DNA of 64,000 nt, taken from Methylohalomonas lacus. Its GTDB lineage: Bacteria; Pseudomonadota; Gammaproteobacteria; Methylohalomonadales; Methylohalomonadaceae. The notes under the pieces are model-generated. The model made no database searches. It was given only the letters and a program-made list of their open reading frames with translations, and was not told where the DNA came from. Below are positions 1 to 11,872 of this stretch, piece after piece. Made by a program: the position numbers and the translations under genes. Position 1 is the first letter of the stretch. Each line of letters opens with the position of its first letter. Where the stretch lies: assembly GCF_024808875.1 (NCBI RefSeq), contig NZ_JANUCT010000004.1, forward strand, positions 124,001 through 188,000, in the 5' to 3' direction.

Positions 1-1303
1 TGATGTTGCTGAAGGAATCGCCGACGCGGTAACCAACCTGGGTCAGTTCCGGACTGATACCGACCTGCATGAACATCGGCACGAAAATCGGCGCGAAAAA
101 CGCATACTTCGCCGATGCTGAACCGATCAGAAGATTGGCCATGCCGACCAGCAGGATAAAGCTCATCATCAGCGTCGGTGTCGGTATCGCCAGTTGCGCC
201 AGCAGGGCACCGCCGCTGACCGCGAGCATTTCGCCGAGGCCGGAATAGCGGAAACTCTCGACGAACTGGGCGGCAAAGAAAGCCAGCACGATATACGAGC
301 CGAGGCCGGCGATGGTCTTGTACAGCATGCCGGCGAGATCGTGGTCCGAGCGAATGCTGCGGCTGCTGATACCGTAGACCAGCCCGGGTATGAAAAAACA
401 CAGGAACAGCAGTGGTACCGTGGCCTCTACCCAGCGGGCAAAGTTGTCGCCCTGACCATGCAAAGGCGCCCCCGGCACGACAATGGCCGTCACGATCAGG
501 GCCAGCGTGATCAGCAAGGCGGCACCGGCATGCCACAGGCTGCGATTTGGGCCCTGGCTGTGTGTGACTTCATCGGTAGTTGTCACGACATCATCAGCGG
601 GCCGGTAAGCAACACGTACCAGGCGCGGTTCGACGTACCAGGCGGTGACCGCCCAGCCGATCAGGGTGAGCAACAATGTCGATGCGATCATAAACCACCA
701 GTTGGCGGTTACCGCCACCTGGTATTCCGGCGCGATCAGACTGGCACCGCTTTGCGTGAAACCCGCCAGCAACGGATCCAGGGCCGTGATGAACAGGTTA
801 GCGCTGAAACCCGCCGAGACGCCGGCAAAGACGGCGGCGATACCGGCCAGTGGCGGCCGGCCGGCGGCCAGGTAAAGCGCCGCGGCGATCGGCGGCAGCA
901 CGACATAACCGGCGTCCATGGCCATCGATGACTGGATGCCGAGAAACACCATGACCGGCGTCAGTAACTGCGCCGGTGTCAGCTGCGCCAGGCGCCGAAA
1001 CAGCGCCGGCAACAGGCCGCTGTGCTCGGCCAGACCGATACCGAGCATGCCGACCAGCACGATGCCGAGCGGCGGAAAATTGATGAAATTGTCGACCAGG
1101 TTGGACAGCAACCACCATAGACCATCGCTGCCCAGCAGGTTGTTGGCCGTCAGCGTGCGATCGCCGGCCGGTGTCGGCAACGACCATTCGCCCCAGGCGG
1201 CCAGCGCCGAGGCGAACATGACTACAAGGGTGCCGATGAAAAACAGCGTTGCCGGCTGTGGCAGGCGGTTGCCCAAGCGTTCGATGCGGTCGAGAAAGGT
1301 CAT
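1..1303 (-). CDS. AbgT-family transporter (3' end off the window)
   Basis: Multi-pass inner-membrane transporter of the AbgT (p-aminobenzoyl-glutamate/MtrF) type. Members import aminobenzoyl-glutamate or export antimetabolites. I read it by hand from the ATG at 1303 through the left edge: it begins MTFLDRIERLGNRLPQPATL, followed by alternating hydrophobic segments. The stretches NLLGSDGLWWLLSNLVDNF and FLGIQSSMAMDAGYVVLPP are typical of the family's conserved helices. About 434 codons are present and the C-terminus is missing, so the substrate cannot be judged. It is separated by about 100 bases from the phosphoesterase gene on the same strand. Confidence 0.85.
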   Translation of the reverse strand, partial: MTFLDRIERLGNRLPQPATLFFIGTLVVMFASALAAWGEWSLPTPAGDRTLTANNLLGSDGLWWLLSNLVDNFINFPPLGIVLVGMLGIGLAEHSGLLPALFRRLAQLTPAQLLTPVMVFLGIQSSMAMDAGYVVLPPIAAALYLAAGRPPLAGIAAVFAGVSAGFSANLFITALDPLLAGFTQSGASLIAPEYQVAVTANWWFMIASTLLLTLIGWAVTAWYVEPRLVRVAYRPADDVVTTTDEVTHSQGPNRSLWHAGAALLITLALIVTAIVVPGAPLHGQGDNFARWVEATVPLLFLCFFIPGLVYGISSRSIRSDHDLAGMLYKTIAGLGSYIVLAFFAAQFVESFRYSGLGEMLAVSGGALLAQLAIPTPTLMMSFILLVGMANLLIGSASAKYAFFAPIFVPMFMQVGISPELTQVGYRVGDSFSNI

Positions 1304-1409
1304 CGTCGTGTATATCAAAGTATCCGCTAATGCATTCGGACTTTTTGTTAAGGGCTCACCGAGCTATTAACATAACGCTTGCATTTGCATCTGCGTTCAG
1401 TCGCGGTCT

Positions 1410-2147
1410 CTATATTTCAATAATCCTGTACGGATCATAGCCCTCGATTTCCTGATGTCCGTGATAGCCGCGTGGATTGGCTACCACGCGGGTGCCGCCG
1501 CTACGGTAATCGGATACGGTGTGAATGTGGCCATGGATCCAGAGATCGATCGCGTATTTTTTCAGCAGTTCTTCATACTGGTTGCAATAGGCAAAGCGCC
1601 GCAGGTCAGTGCTGTTTTCCTGATCGCGATACCAGCTTTTCAACGTTGGCGCATGATGCGTAACCACCACGGTCTTGCCCTTGTGCGCGGTGGCCAGTTC
1701 ATTCTCCAGCCATTCCAGGCTTTCCCGATGCAATTCCAGCAGGATGTCCGCAGTCAGCGGTGAGCCGTGATACTGGATGTAGTGGTAATCGTTCATGCTC
1801 TGTTCGGCTTCGCGCATGACGTTTTCATTGACGCCGGCATAGTCGGTCCAGAAAGTTGTCCCGAGAAAGCGAACGTCATCGAGATCGGCTCGCACATTTT
1901 CGAGGAACTCCACCTGCGCCGCCTGACTCGTGGTTTCGATTTGCTGACGCGTGTATTCGATGTCGCCGCTGTAGTATTCATGATTGCCGGCAACATAGAT
2001 GACCGGGCAGGGTGCTTTGGCCAGCCAGTTGACGCCTTCGGTTCCGACACCGATATCACCGGCGGCGACGACAATATCGGCGTCGGTCTCCGGAAATTCA
2101 CATTCACCGAACTCCAGATGAATGTCGGAGAAGTATTGAATACGCAT
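1410..2147 (-). CDS. Calcineurin-like metallophosphoesterase
   Basis: Predicted cytoplasmic metal-dependent phosphoesterase of about 245 residues. The calcineurin-fold metal ligands are visible in order: D-x-H near residue 8 (FSDIHLEF), GD at about 31, GNHEYY at about 55, paired histidines VVTHHAP near 165 and GHIH near 207. The substrate is unknown. I place the start at the ATG at 2147, which overlaps the stop of the upstream hydrolase (TGATG). A TTG one codon earlier is the alternative. The overlap suggests translational coupling with the hydrolase as a two-gene operon. Confidence 0.85.
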   Translation of the reverse strand: MRIQYFSDIHLEFGECEFPETDADIVVAAGDIGVGTEGVNWLAKAPCPVIYVAGNHEYYSGDIEYTRQQIETTSQAAQVEFLENVRADLDDVRFLGTTFWTDYAGVNENVMREAEQSMNDYHYIQYHGSPLTADILLELHRESLEWLENELATAHKGKTVVVTHHAPTLKSWYRDQENSTDLRRFAYCNQYEELLKKYAIDLWIHGHIHTVSDYRSGGTRVVANPRGYHGHQEIEGYDPYRIIEI

Positions 2148-2983
2148 CAATCCAGCACCTGCTGGCTAAATTTATTCAGAATATTCCTGTAACTATCACC
2201 ACTGTCGAGGAATCCCTGGTCATGCTTGCCGCTGATGGTTTTCAGTTCGCGTGACCCGGAAGCGGCCTCGAACAGCTTCTCGGCATGGCTGTAGGGAATG
2301 ATTTCATCATCCGGACTGTGAATAAGCAAAAGCGGCGAACGAATCGCGGTCACGTTTTCGCGCACCGGGTACTCGTTTCTGAGCAGCAGTCCCACCGGTA
2401 CATAGGGGTAGATGCTTTGTGCCAGTGATTGCATGGAAACAAAGGTTGACTCAAGGATGACACCGGCCGGTTCAACCCGGGCTGCCAGCCAGGCCGCGAC
2501 CGCACCCCCCAGTGACCGGCCGTAGATGATGATCTCGTCTGGCTTGATGTCGCGCTCCAGCGTCAGGTGGTTCCAGGCGGCTTCGGCATCAGCGTAGGTA
2601 CCCCGTTCACTGGGCTGGCCGCTGCTGTTGCCGTAGCCGCGGTAATCAATAATCAGGGTGGACAGGCCCAGATGATTCAGCATTTCCAGCATGACCAGGC
2701 GATGCGAAATATTGCCGGCGTTGCCATGCAGGTAGAGCACGGTGCCGCGCGAGTTGTGTGCCGGGATAAACCAGCCGTGCAGAACGACCTCATCACTGAT
2801 GCGCAGTTCGACCGTCTCGTAATCGATCCCGATCGACTCCGGCGTGGCCGCGAGCATACTTGTCGGCTGAAAGATCAGGCGTTCCTGGAACAGATACAGG
2901 ATCAGGCAGAAACCAAGCCAGGTCAGGGCGAGGATAACGCACAGTGAGACAAGGGCGTGTTTTACTCGAGACAACAGGGGCAT
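2147..2983 (-). CDS. Membrane-anchored alpha/beta hydrolase (BEM46-like)
   Basis: Serine hydrolase of 278 residues with an N-terminal signal anchor (about residues 10-32, LVSLCVILALTWLGFCLILY) and an alpha/beta hydrolase domain. The oxyanion motif LHGNAGN, the nucleophile elbow GRSLGG, the acid in SPDDEIIP and a C-terminal histidine (GKHDQG) form a complete triad set. This arrangement is typical of the BEM46/ABHD13-like family, whose natural substrates are mostly unknown. It is probably co-transcribed with the downstream phosphoesterase through the 1-base stop/start overlap. The domain assignment is secure; the physiological role is not. Confidence 0.87.
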   Translation of the reverse strand: MPLLSRVKHALVSLCVILALTWLGFCLILYLFQERLIFQPTSMLAATPESIGIDYETVELRISDEVVLHGWFIPAHNSRGTVLYLHGNAGNISHRLVMLEMLNHLGLSTLIIDYRGYGNSSGQPSERGTYADAEAAWNHLTLERDIKPDEIIIYGRSLGGAVAAWLAARVEPAGVILESTFVSMQSLAQSIYPYVPVGLLLRNEYPVRENVTAIRSPLLLIHSPDDEIIPYSHAEKLFEAASGSRELKTISGKHDQGFLDSGDSYRNILNKFSQQVLD

Positions 2984-3003
2984 GAGTGGATTTGGCGTAG
3001 CCG

Positions 3004-4026
3004 TCAGTCGATTTGCAGAACGAGTTTGCCGGTGGTCGAACCGGACTCGATGAGCTCGTGCGCCCGCGCTGCCCTATGCAGCGGCAGGATCTCACTGACA
3101 TGAATCTGCAGCTCACCCTGGTCGATCAATGTCGCGCACTCCTGCAGGATCTGTGCCTGGTGCTTTTCCGCTTCAACCAGGCCGAACAGCATTGGTGTCA
3201 GCATGACCTCGAGGCTGGTGCGCTGGTTGCGCTGCCGCGCCACGCGCCAGTCGGTGTCGGCCGCCGGCAGCAGCAGCGATACCACGTCGCCGTAGAACCG
3301 GACGGCCGGGAACGTTTGCTCCAGCAGCTTGCCGCCGATGTTGTCCATGCCGACATCGACGCCCTGGCCGCCGGTCCAGTCCATGATCGCGGCGGTGACG
3401 TCGCTATCACGGTAGCGGATCGCCCGTTCGGCGCCGAGCTTTTCCACCAGTGCCGCTTTATCCGCCGTGCTGACGGTGGTTGCCACGCGTGCGCCGATGG
3501 TGCGGGCCAGCTGAATGGCAACATGGCCGACACCGCCGGCGCCGGCCTGCACGAGCACGGTCTGGCCGGCCTGCAGCCGGGCGCGATCGAACAGCGCTTC
3601 CCAGGCGGTGATGGCGACCAGCGGCACGGCAGCGGCCTGGACGAAATCCAGCGATGCCGGCTTGTGCGCCAGGACGTGCTCCGCCACCACGGTGTAACCG
3701 GCGTAGTTGCCGGCGCGCGTGCCGATGCCGCCATAGCAGAAGTAGACTTCATCACCGACGGCAAAGCGCGTCACTGCATCGCCGACGGCATCGACAATGC
3801 CGGCGCCGTCACAGCCGAGAATGGCCGGCAGGCTGTCCGGCAGGAACGTGCCGTTGCGCCGCACCTTGGTGTCGATCGGATTGACGCCGGCCGCCTTGAG
3901 CCGCACACGCACGTCGTTCGGGCCGTTCAGCGTCGGTTGCGGCAAGTCGCGCGCCTCGAGCCTGTCCGGGTCACCGGCGGCGGTCATGACCACGGCCGGC
4001 ATGGTCTGTAACGGGGTGGATGTCAT
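3004..4026 (-). CDS. Zinc-independent quinone oxidoreductase (MDR family)
   Basis: NADPH-dependent medium-chain dehydrogenase/reductase of about 340 residues, closest in style to QOR/zeta-crystallin enzymes. The N-terminal GroES-like domain contains GCDGAGIVDAVGDAV, and the Rossmann fold has the nucleotide motif QAGAGGVGHVAIQLA. The zinc-binding cysteines of true alcohol dehydrogenases are absent. I favour the ATG at 4026 (MTSTPLQTMPAVVMTAAG), with an AGGA upstream. An ATG at 4053 would add nine residues and lacks a ribosome site. Such enzymes reduce quinones or enones. The neighbouring hydrolase gives no clear pathway link. Confidence 0.85.
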   Translation of the reverse strand: MTSTPLQTMPAVVMTAAGDPDRLEARDLPQPTLNGPNDVRVRLKAAGVNPIDTKVRRNGTFLPDSLPAILGCDGAGIVDAVGDAVTRFAVGDEVYFCYGGIGTRAGNYAGYTVVAEHVLAHKPASLDFVQAAAVPLVAITAWEALFDRARLQAGQTVLVQAGAGGVGHVAIQLARTIGARVATTVSTADKAALVEKLGAERAIRYRDSDVTAAIMDWTGGQGVDVGMDNIGGKLLEQTFPAVRFYGDVVSLLLPAADTDWRVARQRNQRTSLEVMLTPMLFGLVEAEKHQAQILQECATLIDQGELQIHVSEILPLHRAARAHELIESGSTTGKLVLQID

Positions 4027-4279
4027 TGAGCAGGCGTCCTGGCTGTCATTCATTTTTATGTGGGGCTGCGCTGGCTTTCACTGTTACGGATCACTGGCAG
4101 ACCGTACAATCCAGGCGCATTGCAGACGGTTAAATGTACCGAGCGTAGCCGGATACATATCGGTAAAATACCGCCTTCATGCCCGTGGCGTGTCTGGCTA
4201 CAGCCTGTATACTAACCGGATAACAGTTTATAAACATAGTACTACATCGTTTTTGTCGAATTCGTCTTAATAAACGACA

Positions 4280-6625
4280 TTGCCGGACTTCAATATCGTG
4301 GCACAGGCCAAACGCAAGCAGAAAAATACCAGCAGCCAGCCCGCGCGGCCGGCGGCCAACAGCCGCCTGATTCGCATTCTACGTGAAGTCGCCCTGATCG
4401 CACTGGCCGCGGTGTCGCTGTTCCTGTTTATTGCGCTGTTCAGCTTTGACCCGGCCGATCCGGGCTGGTCCCACGCCGCCGAGTATGACGGCATTCGCAA
4501 CAATACCGGCCTGATCGGTGCCTGGATTGCCGATATTCTCCTGTATATCTGCGGCTATGTCGGTTACCTGTTCCCGTTCGCGCTGGCATTCAGCGGCTGG
4601 CAGTTGTACCGCACCGTGCGCCGCGGTGCCTGGCCGGAGCCATTGAGCTTTTCCCTCGGCATGGCGGGTTTCGTGCTCGCATTGATGGGTGCCTGCGGTC
4701 TGGCGGAAAACCATTTCGTAGTCAGCAACGCCATTCCGGCCGAGACCGCCGGCGCCGGTGGCATTCTCGGCGATGCCGTCGGCGGCAGTCTGCTGGGGCT
4801 GATCGGCTCGACCGGCAGCGCGCTGATGCTGCTGGCCATGTTCCTCACCGGCATCACCCTGTACAGCGGGCTGTCCTGGTTCCGGCTCATGGACCAGATC
4901 GGCCGCTACACCCTGCGGTTTGTCGAATGGCTGCAGTACAAGCGTGATGAGTACCGGGATCGTCGCGAGGGCGCCCGCGCGCGCCAGGAACGCGAGAATG
5001 TTGCCCGCGAGATCAAGCAGAAAACCGAGAAACGCGAGCCGCCGCGCATCGAGCCGGTGATATCCAATGTGCCGACCAGCACCCGCGGCGAAAAGGAGAA
5101 GCAGGAATTCCTGTTCGAACCGCCGCCGGAGACGACGCTGCCGCCGCTGAACCTGCTGGATCCGCCGCAGCCGCCGAAGGGACAGTATTCGAATGAAGCG
5201 CTGGAGGCGATGTCGCGCCAGGTCGAGATCAAACTGCGCGATTTCGGCATCGAGGTCGAGGTCGTCGCCGTACATCCGGGACCGGTGATCACGCGCTTCG
5301 AGTTGCAGCCGGCGCCGGGCGTGAAGGGCAGCCAGGTCATCAATCTGTCGAAGGACATCGCCCGCTCGCTGTCGGTGGTCAGCGTCCGCGTTGTCGACGT
5401 GATTCCCGGCAAATCGGTCATCGGCCTGGAAATCCCGAATGAGAACCGTGAGTTGGTCTCGCTGAGCGCGATCCTTAACAGCAAGGAATACGACAACGTC
5501 CAGTCGCCGCTGGCGTTGGCGCTGGGCAAGGACATCAGCGGCCAGCCGATCGTGACCGAACTGAACAAGATGCCGCACCTGCTGGTTGCCGGCACGACCG
5601 GATCCGGCAAGTCGGTGGCGATCAACGCCATGATCCTGAGCATCCTCTACAAGGCGGTGCCCAAGGATGTGCGCCTGATCATGATCGACCCGAAGATGCT
5701 GGAATTGTCCGTCTACGAAGGCATTCCGCACCTGCTGGCACCGGTGGTGACCGACATGAAGGAGGCCGCCAACGCGCTGCGCTGGTGTGTCGCCGAGATG
5801 GAGAAGCGCTACAAGCTCATGGCGCATCTGGGCGTACGCAACATCAGCGGCTACAACCGCAAGATCAAGGAAGCCCGCGACCGGGGCGAGCCGATACGTG
5901 ACCCGTTCTATCAGCCGATCGGCGAGGAAGATGAAGCACCGGAGCTCGAAGAGCTGCCATTCATCGTCGTGCTGGTCGATGAGCTGGCCGACATGATGAT
6001 GACGGTCGGCAAGAAGGTCGAGGAACTGATCGCTCGCTTGGCGCAGAAGGCCCGCGCTTCCGGCATCCACCTGATTCTGGCCACACAGCGGCCGTCGGTG
6101 GACGTCATCACCGGCCTTATCAAGGCGAACATCCCGTGCCGTATCGGCTTCCAGGTGTCGTCGAAGGTCGACTCGCGTACGATCCTCGACCAGATGGGTG
6201 CGGAAACTTTGCTTGGCCATGGCGACATGCTGTTTATGCAGACCGGCACGCCGGTACCGACCCGCGTGCACGGCGCGTTTGTCGCCGATCACGAAGTCCA
6301 CAAGGTGGTCGAGAACCTGCGCAAGCGCGGCGAGCCGGAATACCGCGAAGACGTGCTGCGCGGGCCCGAGGAGGGCGGCGCCGAGGCGGTCAGCGGTATC
6401 GAAACCGGTGGCGACGGCGGCGAACAGGATCCGCTCTACGACGAGGCGGTACGCATCGTCACGGAATCGCGCCGTGCATCGATCTCGTCAGTGCAGCGGC
6501 GCCTGCGCATCGGCTACAACCGCGCCGCACGCATCGTCGAGGACATGGAACGCGCCGGTGTGGTCAGTGCCCAGGAGACCAACGGCAACCGCGAAGTGCT
6601 GGCGCCCAAACCGCCGGAGAACTGA
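4280..6625 (+). CDS. ftsK: DNA translocase FtsK
   Basis: Septal DNA pump that segregates chromosome ends and activates XerCD recombination at dif. It is 781 residues, shorter than the E. coli protein because the linker is short. Four N-terminal membrane segments (about residues 30-210) are followed by a proline- and charge-rich linker (about 225-300). The RecA-like motor has Walker A GTTGSGKS near residue 437 and Walker [14 protein letters not shown] near 562, and the C-terminal winged-helix gamma domain (about 715-775) reads the KOPS polarity signal. The start is TTG at 4280 or GTG at 4298; neither has a strong ribosome site. lolA, rarA and serS follow, as in many gammaproteobacteria. Confidence 0.96.
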   Translation: MPDFNIVAQAKRKQKNTSSQPARPAANSRLIRILREVALIALAAVSLFLFIALFSFDPADPGWSHAAEYDGIRNNTGLIGAWIADILLYICGYVGYLFPFALAFSGWQLYRTVRRGAWPEPLSFSLGMAGFVLALMGACGLAENHFVVSNAIPAETAGAGGILGDAVGGSLLGLIGSTGSALMLLAMFLTGITLYSGLSWFRLMDQIGRYTLRFVEWLQYKRDEYRDRREGARARQERENVAREIKQKTEKREPPRIEPVISNVPTSTRGEKEKQEFLFEPPPETTLPPLNLLDPPQPPKGQYSNEALEAMSRQVEIKLRDFGIEVEVVAVHPGPVITRFELQPAPGVKGSQVINLSKDIARSLSVVSVRVVDVIPGKSVIGLEIPNENRELVSLSAILNSKEYDNVQSPLALALGKDISGQPIVTELNKMPHLLVAGTTGSGKSVAINAMILSILYKAVPKDVRLIMIDPKMLELSVYEGIPHLLAPVVTDMKEAANALRWCVAEMEKRYKLMAHLGVRNISGYNRKIKEARDRGEPIRDPFYQPIGEEDEAPELEELPFIVVLVDELADMMMTVGKKVEELIARLAQKARASGIHLILATQRPSVDVITGLIKANIPCRIGFQVSSKVDSRTILDQMGAETLLGHGDMLFMQTGTPVPTRVHGAFVADHEVHKVVENLRKRGEPEYREDVLRGPEEGGAEAVSGIETGGDGGEQDPLYDEAVRIVTESRRASISSVQRRLRIGYNRAARIVEDMERAGVVSAQETNGNREVLAPKPPEN

Positions 6626-6715
6626 GCAATCGTGGATATTCTGCGCACGCCGGAATCAAACCGGTCGCAAAGGGTCTTGATCAGTACCCGGAACGCTCAT
6701 CCAACGGAACACACA

Positions 6716-7363
6716 ATGCTCAAGATTTTATCAAGAAAAACTTACAACATACTGTTTATATTATTCTTATTTTGTCTTTTCCCCGTGGCCTCGGTAGCGT
6801 CTGGGGAAGACAAGCTGCGCAGCTTTCTGGAGGATCTGGACTCACTGACGGCCGACTTCGAACAGCAGCTGCGGGACGAGTCCGGTGACCTGCTGGAAAC
6901 CTCGCGCGGCAAACTGTACCTGCAGCGACCGGGCCGCTTTGACTGGCAATACAACGAACCCTACGCCCAGCGCATACTCACCGACGGCGACACGCTGTGG
7001 ATCTACGACGAGGATCTGGAACAGGTGACCATCCGCGACATGGAAGCCGGCATGCAGGCCACGCCCGCGGCGATCCTCGGCGGCTCTGCCGATATCGACG
7101 AGCTCTATGACATCGTCGACCTGGGCGAACTGGAAGGCTATGACTGGGTGCGGCTGGAATCGCGTGATGAAGACAGCCAGTACAGCGACGTGCGGCTGGG
7201 TTTTGATGGGCGGAAACTCGGCATGATGATCCTGTCCGACAACTTCGGCCAGACCACGCGCATCGACTTCAGCAATGTCGAGCTGAATCCTGGCCTGGAT
7301 ACCAGCCGTTTTGAATTCACCCCGCCCGATGGCGTCGACGTGATCGACGACCGCGCGCAGTGA
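6716..7363 (+). CDS. lolA: Outer-membrane lipoprotein carrier protein LolA
   Basis: Periplasmic chaperone that accepts lipoproteins from LolCDE and passes them to LolB. It is 215 residues including a Sec signal peptide (hydrophobic stretch [17 protein letters not shown] with cleavage expected after VAS). The mature part has the LolA pattern [25 protein letters not shown] and [18 protein letters not shown] chose the ATG at 6716 because it begins the signal peptide. The longer reading frame from GTG 6632 adds a hydrophilic N-terminus that does not fit an exported protein. It overlaps the start of rarA by four bases. Confidence 0.95.
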   Translation: MLKILSRKTYNILFILFLFCLFPVASVASGEDKLRSFLEDLDSLTADFEQQLRDESGDLLETSRGKLYLQRPGRFDWQYNEPYAQRILTDGDTLWIYDEDLEQVTIRDMEAGMQATPAAILGGSADIDELYDIVDLGELEGYDWVRLESRDEDSQYSDVRLGFDGRKLGMMILSDNFGQTTRIDFSNVELNPGLDTSRFEFTPPDGVDVIDDRAQ

Positions 7364-8691
7364 GCCCGGCCGCATCCGCACCAGTACCGGACGGCCATGA
7401 TTACCGGCCCCTGGCGGACCGGCTGCGGCCGCGCACGATCGCTGAATACATCGGCCAGGAACACATCCTCGGCCCGGACAAACCGTTAAGACAGGCCATC
7501 GAGGCCGGCCAGCTGCATTCGATGGTGTTCTGGGGGCCGCCCGGCACCGGCAAGACGACGCTGGCGCGACTGCTGGCGTCGGCCTGCGATGCGCAGTTTC
7601 TGTCGGTCTCCGCGGTGCTCGCAGGCGTCAAGGACATCCGCGCCGCCATCGACCAGGCGCGTGACTATCGCGAGGCCTACGGTAAGGACACCGTGCTGTT
7701 TGTCGACGAGGTGCATCGCTTCAACAAGTCACAACAGGACGCGTTCCTGCCATTCGTCGAAGATGGCACCGTCACCTTCGTCGGTGCGACCACCGAGAAC
7801 CCGTCGTTCGAACTCAACAACGCGCTGTTGTCGCGCGTGCGCGTCTACGTGCTGCGAGCGCTGACCGGCGAGGCCATCGAGCGCGTGCTGCAGGTGGCGC
7901 TGGAAGACAGCGAACGCGGTCTTGGCGGCCGCGGCCTGCAACTCGACGACGAGGCCCTGCAGCAGCTTGCCGCCGCCGCCGACGGTGACGCCCGCCGGGC
8001 ACTGAACCTGGTTGAGATCGCTGCTGATCTGGCCACTGACGGCCGCATCACGCCGGAATTGTTGCAGGAAGTTATGGCCGGCGGCAGCCTGCGCCGCTTC
8101 GACAAGGGCGGCGAGGCGTTCTACGATCAGATATCAGCATTGCACAAGGCGGTACGCGGTTCGTCGCCGGACGCCGCGTTGTACTGGTTCTGCCGCATGA
8201 TCGACGGCGGCTGCGATCCGCTGTACGTCGCCAGGCGGGTAGTGCGCATGGCCACCGAGGATATCGGCAACGCCGATCCGCGTGCCATGCAGATCGCGCT
8301 CAGCGCCTGGGACACCCAGGAACGCCTGGGTTCGCCAGAAGGCGAGCTGGCGCTGGGTCAGGCGATCGTCTACCTGGCCTGCGCCGCCAAGAGCAATGCC
8401 GCCTACGTCGCCTACAAGACGGCGATGAAGGACGCGCAGAACAACGGCTCGCTGGAGGTGCCGCTGCATCTGCGCAACGCGCCCACCAAGCTGATGAAGG
8501 ATCTCGACTACAGCAAGAACTACCGCTACGCCCACGATGAGCCGGAAGGCTACGCTGCTGGCGAGAATTACTTTCCCGATGAGCTCAAGGGGCGCAGCTA
8601 TTACAAGCCGGTCGAACGCGGCCTCGAGATCAAGATCGCCGAAAAGCTGAGACACCTGCGCGAGCTGGACGCCAAGGCCAAAAAACGCTGA
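7360..8691 (+). CDS. rarA: Replication-associated recombination protein A (RarA/MgsA)
   Basis: AAA+ ATPase of the clamp-loader family (443 residues) that acts at stalled forks and single-strand gaps. Walker [10 protein letters not shown] lies near residue 60, and the Walker B-type segment [14 protein letters not shown] near 115 is diagnostic of the RarA/WRNIP1 group. Sensor and tetramerisation regions ([19 protein letters not shown]) follow. The GTG start at 7360 shares bases with the lolA stop (GTGA), so translation is probably coupled. Length and position between lolA and serS match the usual gammaproteobacterial arrangement. Confidence 0.95.
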   Translation: MSPAASAPVPDGHDYRPLADRLRPRTIAEYIGQEHILGPDKPLRQAIEAGQLHSMVFWGPPGTGKTTLARLLASACDAQFLSVSAVLAGVKDIRAAIDQARDYREAYGKDTVLFVDEVHRFNKSQQDAFLPFVEDGTVTFVGATTENPSFELNNALLSRVRVYVLRALTGEAIERVLQVALEDSERGLGGRGLQLDDEALQQLAAAADGDARRALNLVEIAADLATDGRITPELLQEVMAGGSLRRFDKGGEAFYDQISALHKAVRGSSPDAALYWFCRMIDGGCDPLYVARRVVRMATEDIGNADPRAMQIALSAWDTQERLGSPEGELALGQAIVYLACAAKSNAAYVAYKTAMKDAQNNGSLEVPLHLRNAPTKLMKDLDYSKNYRYAHDEPEGYAAGENYFPDELKGRSYYKPVERGLEIKIAEKLRHLRELDAKAKKR

Positions 8692-8736
8692 CGGTCGGTT
8701 ACAATGGGCCGAACTTTGGCTCACGGGGATCTCGTC

Positions 8737-9117
8737 ATGACAACCATTCTGGCCGTGGCCGGCGGTGGCGCCGCTGGTTCGTTGCTGCGTTTCTGGTGCT
8801 CGAACGGCGTCTACGCACTGCTGGGCAAGGGCTTTCCCTACGGCACGCTGTCGGTCAACGTCATCGGTTCGTTCCTGATGGGCTTTTTGTTCATCCTCCT
8901 GAACGACAAACTGGATGCCGCGCCGGAGTGGAAGTCATTGCTGCTGGTCGGTCTGCTCGGTGCGTTTACCACTTTCTCGACGTTCTCGATGGACACGCTG
9001 ACCCTCATCGAGCAGGGCGCGCTGTTAAAAGCCGGCCTGAATATCCTGATCAGCGTCAGTGTCTGCATCATCGTCTGCTGGCTGGGCGTAGCGCTGGCCA
9101 GGCAACTCCCGCTCTGA
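8737..9117 (+). CDS. crcB: Fluoride ion channel FluC/CrcB
   Basis: Small four-helix membrane protein (126 residues) that forms dual-topology dimers and lets fluoride leave the cell. Conserved motifs visible are GGxxGSLLRFW near the N-terminus, YGTLSVNVIGSFLMGF with the key Asn, and the central GLLGAFTTFSTFSMDT containing the Thr-Phe-Ser-Thr-Phe-Ser box. I use the ATG at 8737, preceded by GGGGA at suitable spacing, rather than an ATG at 8704 that would add a hydrophilic tail. No fluoride riboswitch is evident upstream. It sits between rarA and serS. Confidence 0.93.
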   Translation: MTTILAVAGGGAAGSLLRFWCSNGVYALLGKGFPYGTLSVNVIGSFLMGFLFILLNDKLDAAPEWKSLLLVGLLGAFTTFSTFSMDTLTLIEQGALLKAGLNILISVSVCIIVCWLGVALARQLPL

Positions 9118-9150
9118 GCGATTTCAGGACAATAAAAATTTTCGATTTAA

Positions 9151-10431
<1,281 letters not shown>

Positions 10432-10489
10432 TGCGGCAGTTTCAGGAGCCTTAATGGGTCATGCCATCAATCCGCCAAGTGGTTTTTGA

Positions 10490-11800
10490 ATGACAACCGA
10501 CTTCCGGGCGCATGTCCCCAAAATACTGGATCTGCTGCTTGATGCCGTTTGTGTTGTGGATGTCGATGGTCATTTCATTTTCGTCAGTGCCGCTTGTGAA
10601 CGTATTTTCGGATATACGCCGGATGAGTTGATTGGCACTAACATGATTGATCTGGTCTACCCTGAAGACCGAGACCGCACTTTACATACAGCAGGCGAGA
10701 TCATGAAGGACAAGCCTGTTAGTCATTTTGAAAATCGTTATGTGCGTAAGGACGGTCGGGTAGTCCATGTCATGTGGTCGGCACGCTGGTCGGAGCCGGA
10801 TGGCATCAGACTGGCAGTGGCCCGGGATGTTACCGAGCTCCGGCGTGCCGAGCGCATGCAGAGTGCGTTGTACCAGATATCGGAAGCCGCGCATGCGACA
10901 ACCAGCCTGTACGATCTTTATCAGCATATTCACCGGATTATCGGCCGGCTCCTGCCGGCACGCAATTTTTCGGTAGCGCTATATGACGTTTCCACCGATC
11001 AACTATCCTTTCCCTATAGTGTTGATGAAAATCCACATATATCTGAAGCCGATTCATTCGATAGTCACAATTTCATTACCGGAATAATTCAATCAGGGCA
11101 GGCGCATTTGACAACGTCGGAGATATCACTAAACGCTGTCAATGAATCGCTGGACTGGTTAGGCGTGCCACTGATGTCTGCAGATATTGGCGTCATGGGT
11201 GCCCTGATCGTCAGGAGCTATGCCAGTGATATGCGTTACACCAATGAGGACGTGGAACTGCTGCAGTTCGTATCAACGCAGATTGCGAGCGCGATAGAGC
11301 GCAAACAGGCAGAGGCACAGCTGCAACACATGGCGCGTCACGATGCGCTAACCGATTTGCCCAACCGCACGCTTTTTTTCGACCGTCTGGACATGGCGCT
11401 CAAACGGGCCCGGCGGGACCGGGAACAGCTGGCGGTACTTTATCTGGATCTGAATGATTTCAAGACGGTCAATGACACACTGGGACACGAAGCGGGAGAC
11501 ATGCTGCTGTGTCAGGTGGCGCATAGATTGTTGCAGTGTGTACGGGAGTCGGACACGGTCGGCCGCCTGGGTGGCGATGAATTCACGATTTTGTTAACGA
11601 ATATCAAGGGACAGGGCGATGTTGAAACAGTCCTTGAAAAGATTCATGCCACGTTATCCGCTCTGTATTCGATCAAGGATAATTCCGTGTCGCTCTCTGC
11701 CAGTATCGGCTCGGCGATCTATCCGGAGCAAGGGGCTACCAGGGAACAATTGGTACAATATGCCGATATGGCCATGTATGCATACAAACGGACAGAATAG
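10490..11800 (+). CDS. PAS-GAF-GGDEF diguanylate cyclase
   Basis: Soluble sensor enzyme (436 residues) predicted to make cyclic di-GMP. An N-terminal PAS domain (about residues 8-115, LDAVCVVDVDGHFIFVSAAC) is followed by a GAF domain (about 130-270) and a GGDEF domain (about 285-436). The active-site signature RLGGDEFTILL is intact. An I-site-type RxxD is not obvious at the usual place upstream (VRESDTVGR contains R-E-S-D, which would fit). No EAL domain is present. The gene ends just ahead of a bidirectional terminator shared with pntB. Confidence 0.92.
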   Translation: MTTDFRAHVPKILDLLLDAVCVVDVDGHFIFVSAACERIFGYTPDELIGTNMIDLVYPEDRDRTLHTAGEIMKDKPVSHFENRYVRKDGRVVHVMWSARWSEPDGIRLAVARDVTELRRAERMQSALYQISEAAHATTSLYDLYQHIHRIIGRLLPARNFSVALYDVSTDQLSFPYSVDENPHISEADSFDSHNFITGIIQSGQAHLTTSEISLNAVNESLDWLGVPLMSADIGVMGALIVRSYASDMRYTNEDVELLQFVSTQIASAIERKQAEAQLQHMARHDALTDLPNRTLFFDRLDMALKRARRDREQLAVLYLDLNDFKTVNDTLGHEAGDMLLCQVAHRLLQCVRESDTVGRLGGDEFTILLTNIKGQGDVETVLEKIHATLSALYSIKDNSVSLSASIGSAIYPEQGATREQLVQYADMAMYAYKRTE

Positions 11801-11816
11801 GAATAGACGGTCCTGT

Positions 11817-11848
11817 AAAAAAATGCCCCTCGATTGAGGGGCATTTTT
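11817..11848. terminator. Bidirectional intrinsic terminator
   Basis: An 11-bp stem (AAATGCCCCTC / GAGGGGCATTT, loop GATT) has an A tract on the left and a T tract on the right. It can therefore stop transcription of the diguanylate cyclase gene (plus strand) and of pntB (minus strand), which converge here. Confidence 0.9.
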
Positions 11849-11872
11849 CGTTTCAACAGTCAGCAAGTATAT

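Noticed and set aside
194-1187. Several plus- and minus-strand frames within the first 1.3 kb
   Set aside because: They are shadows of the AbgT-type transporter read on the minus strand, which has clear membrane helices.
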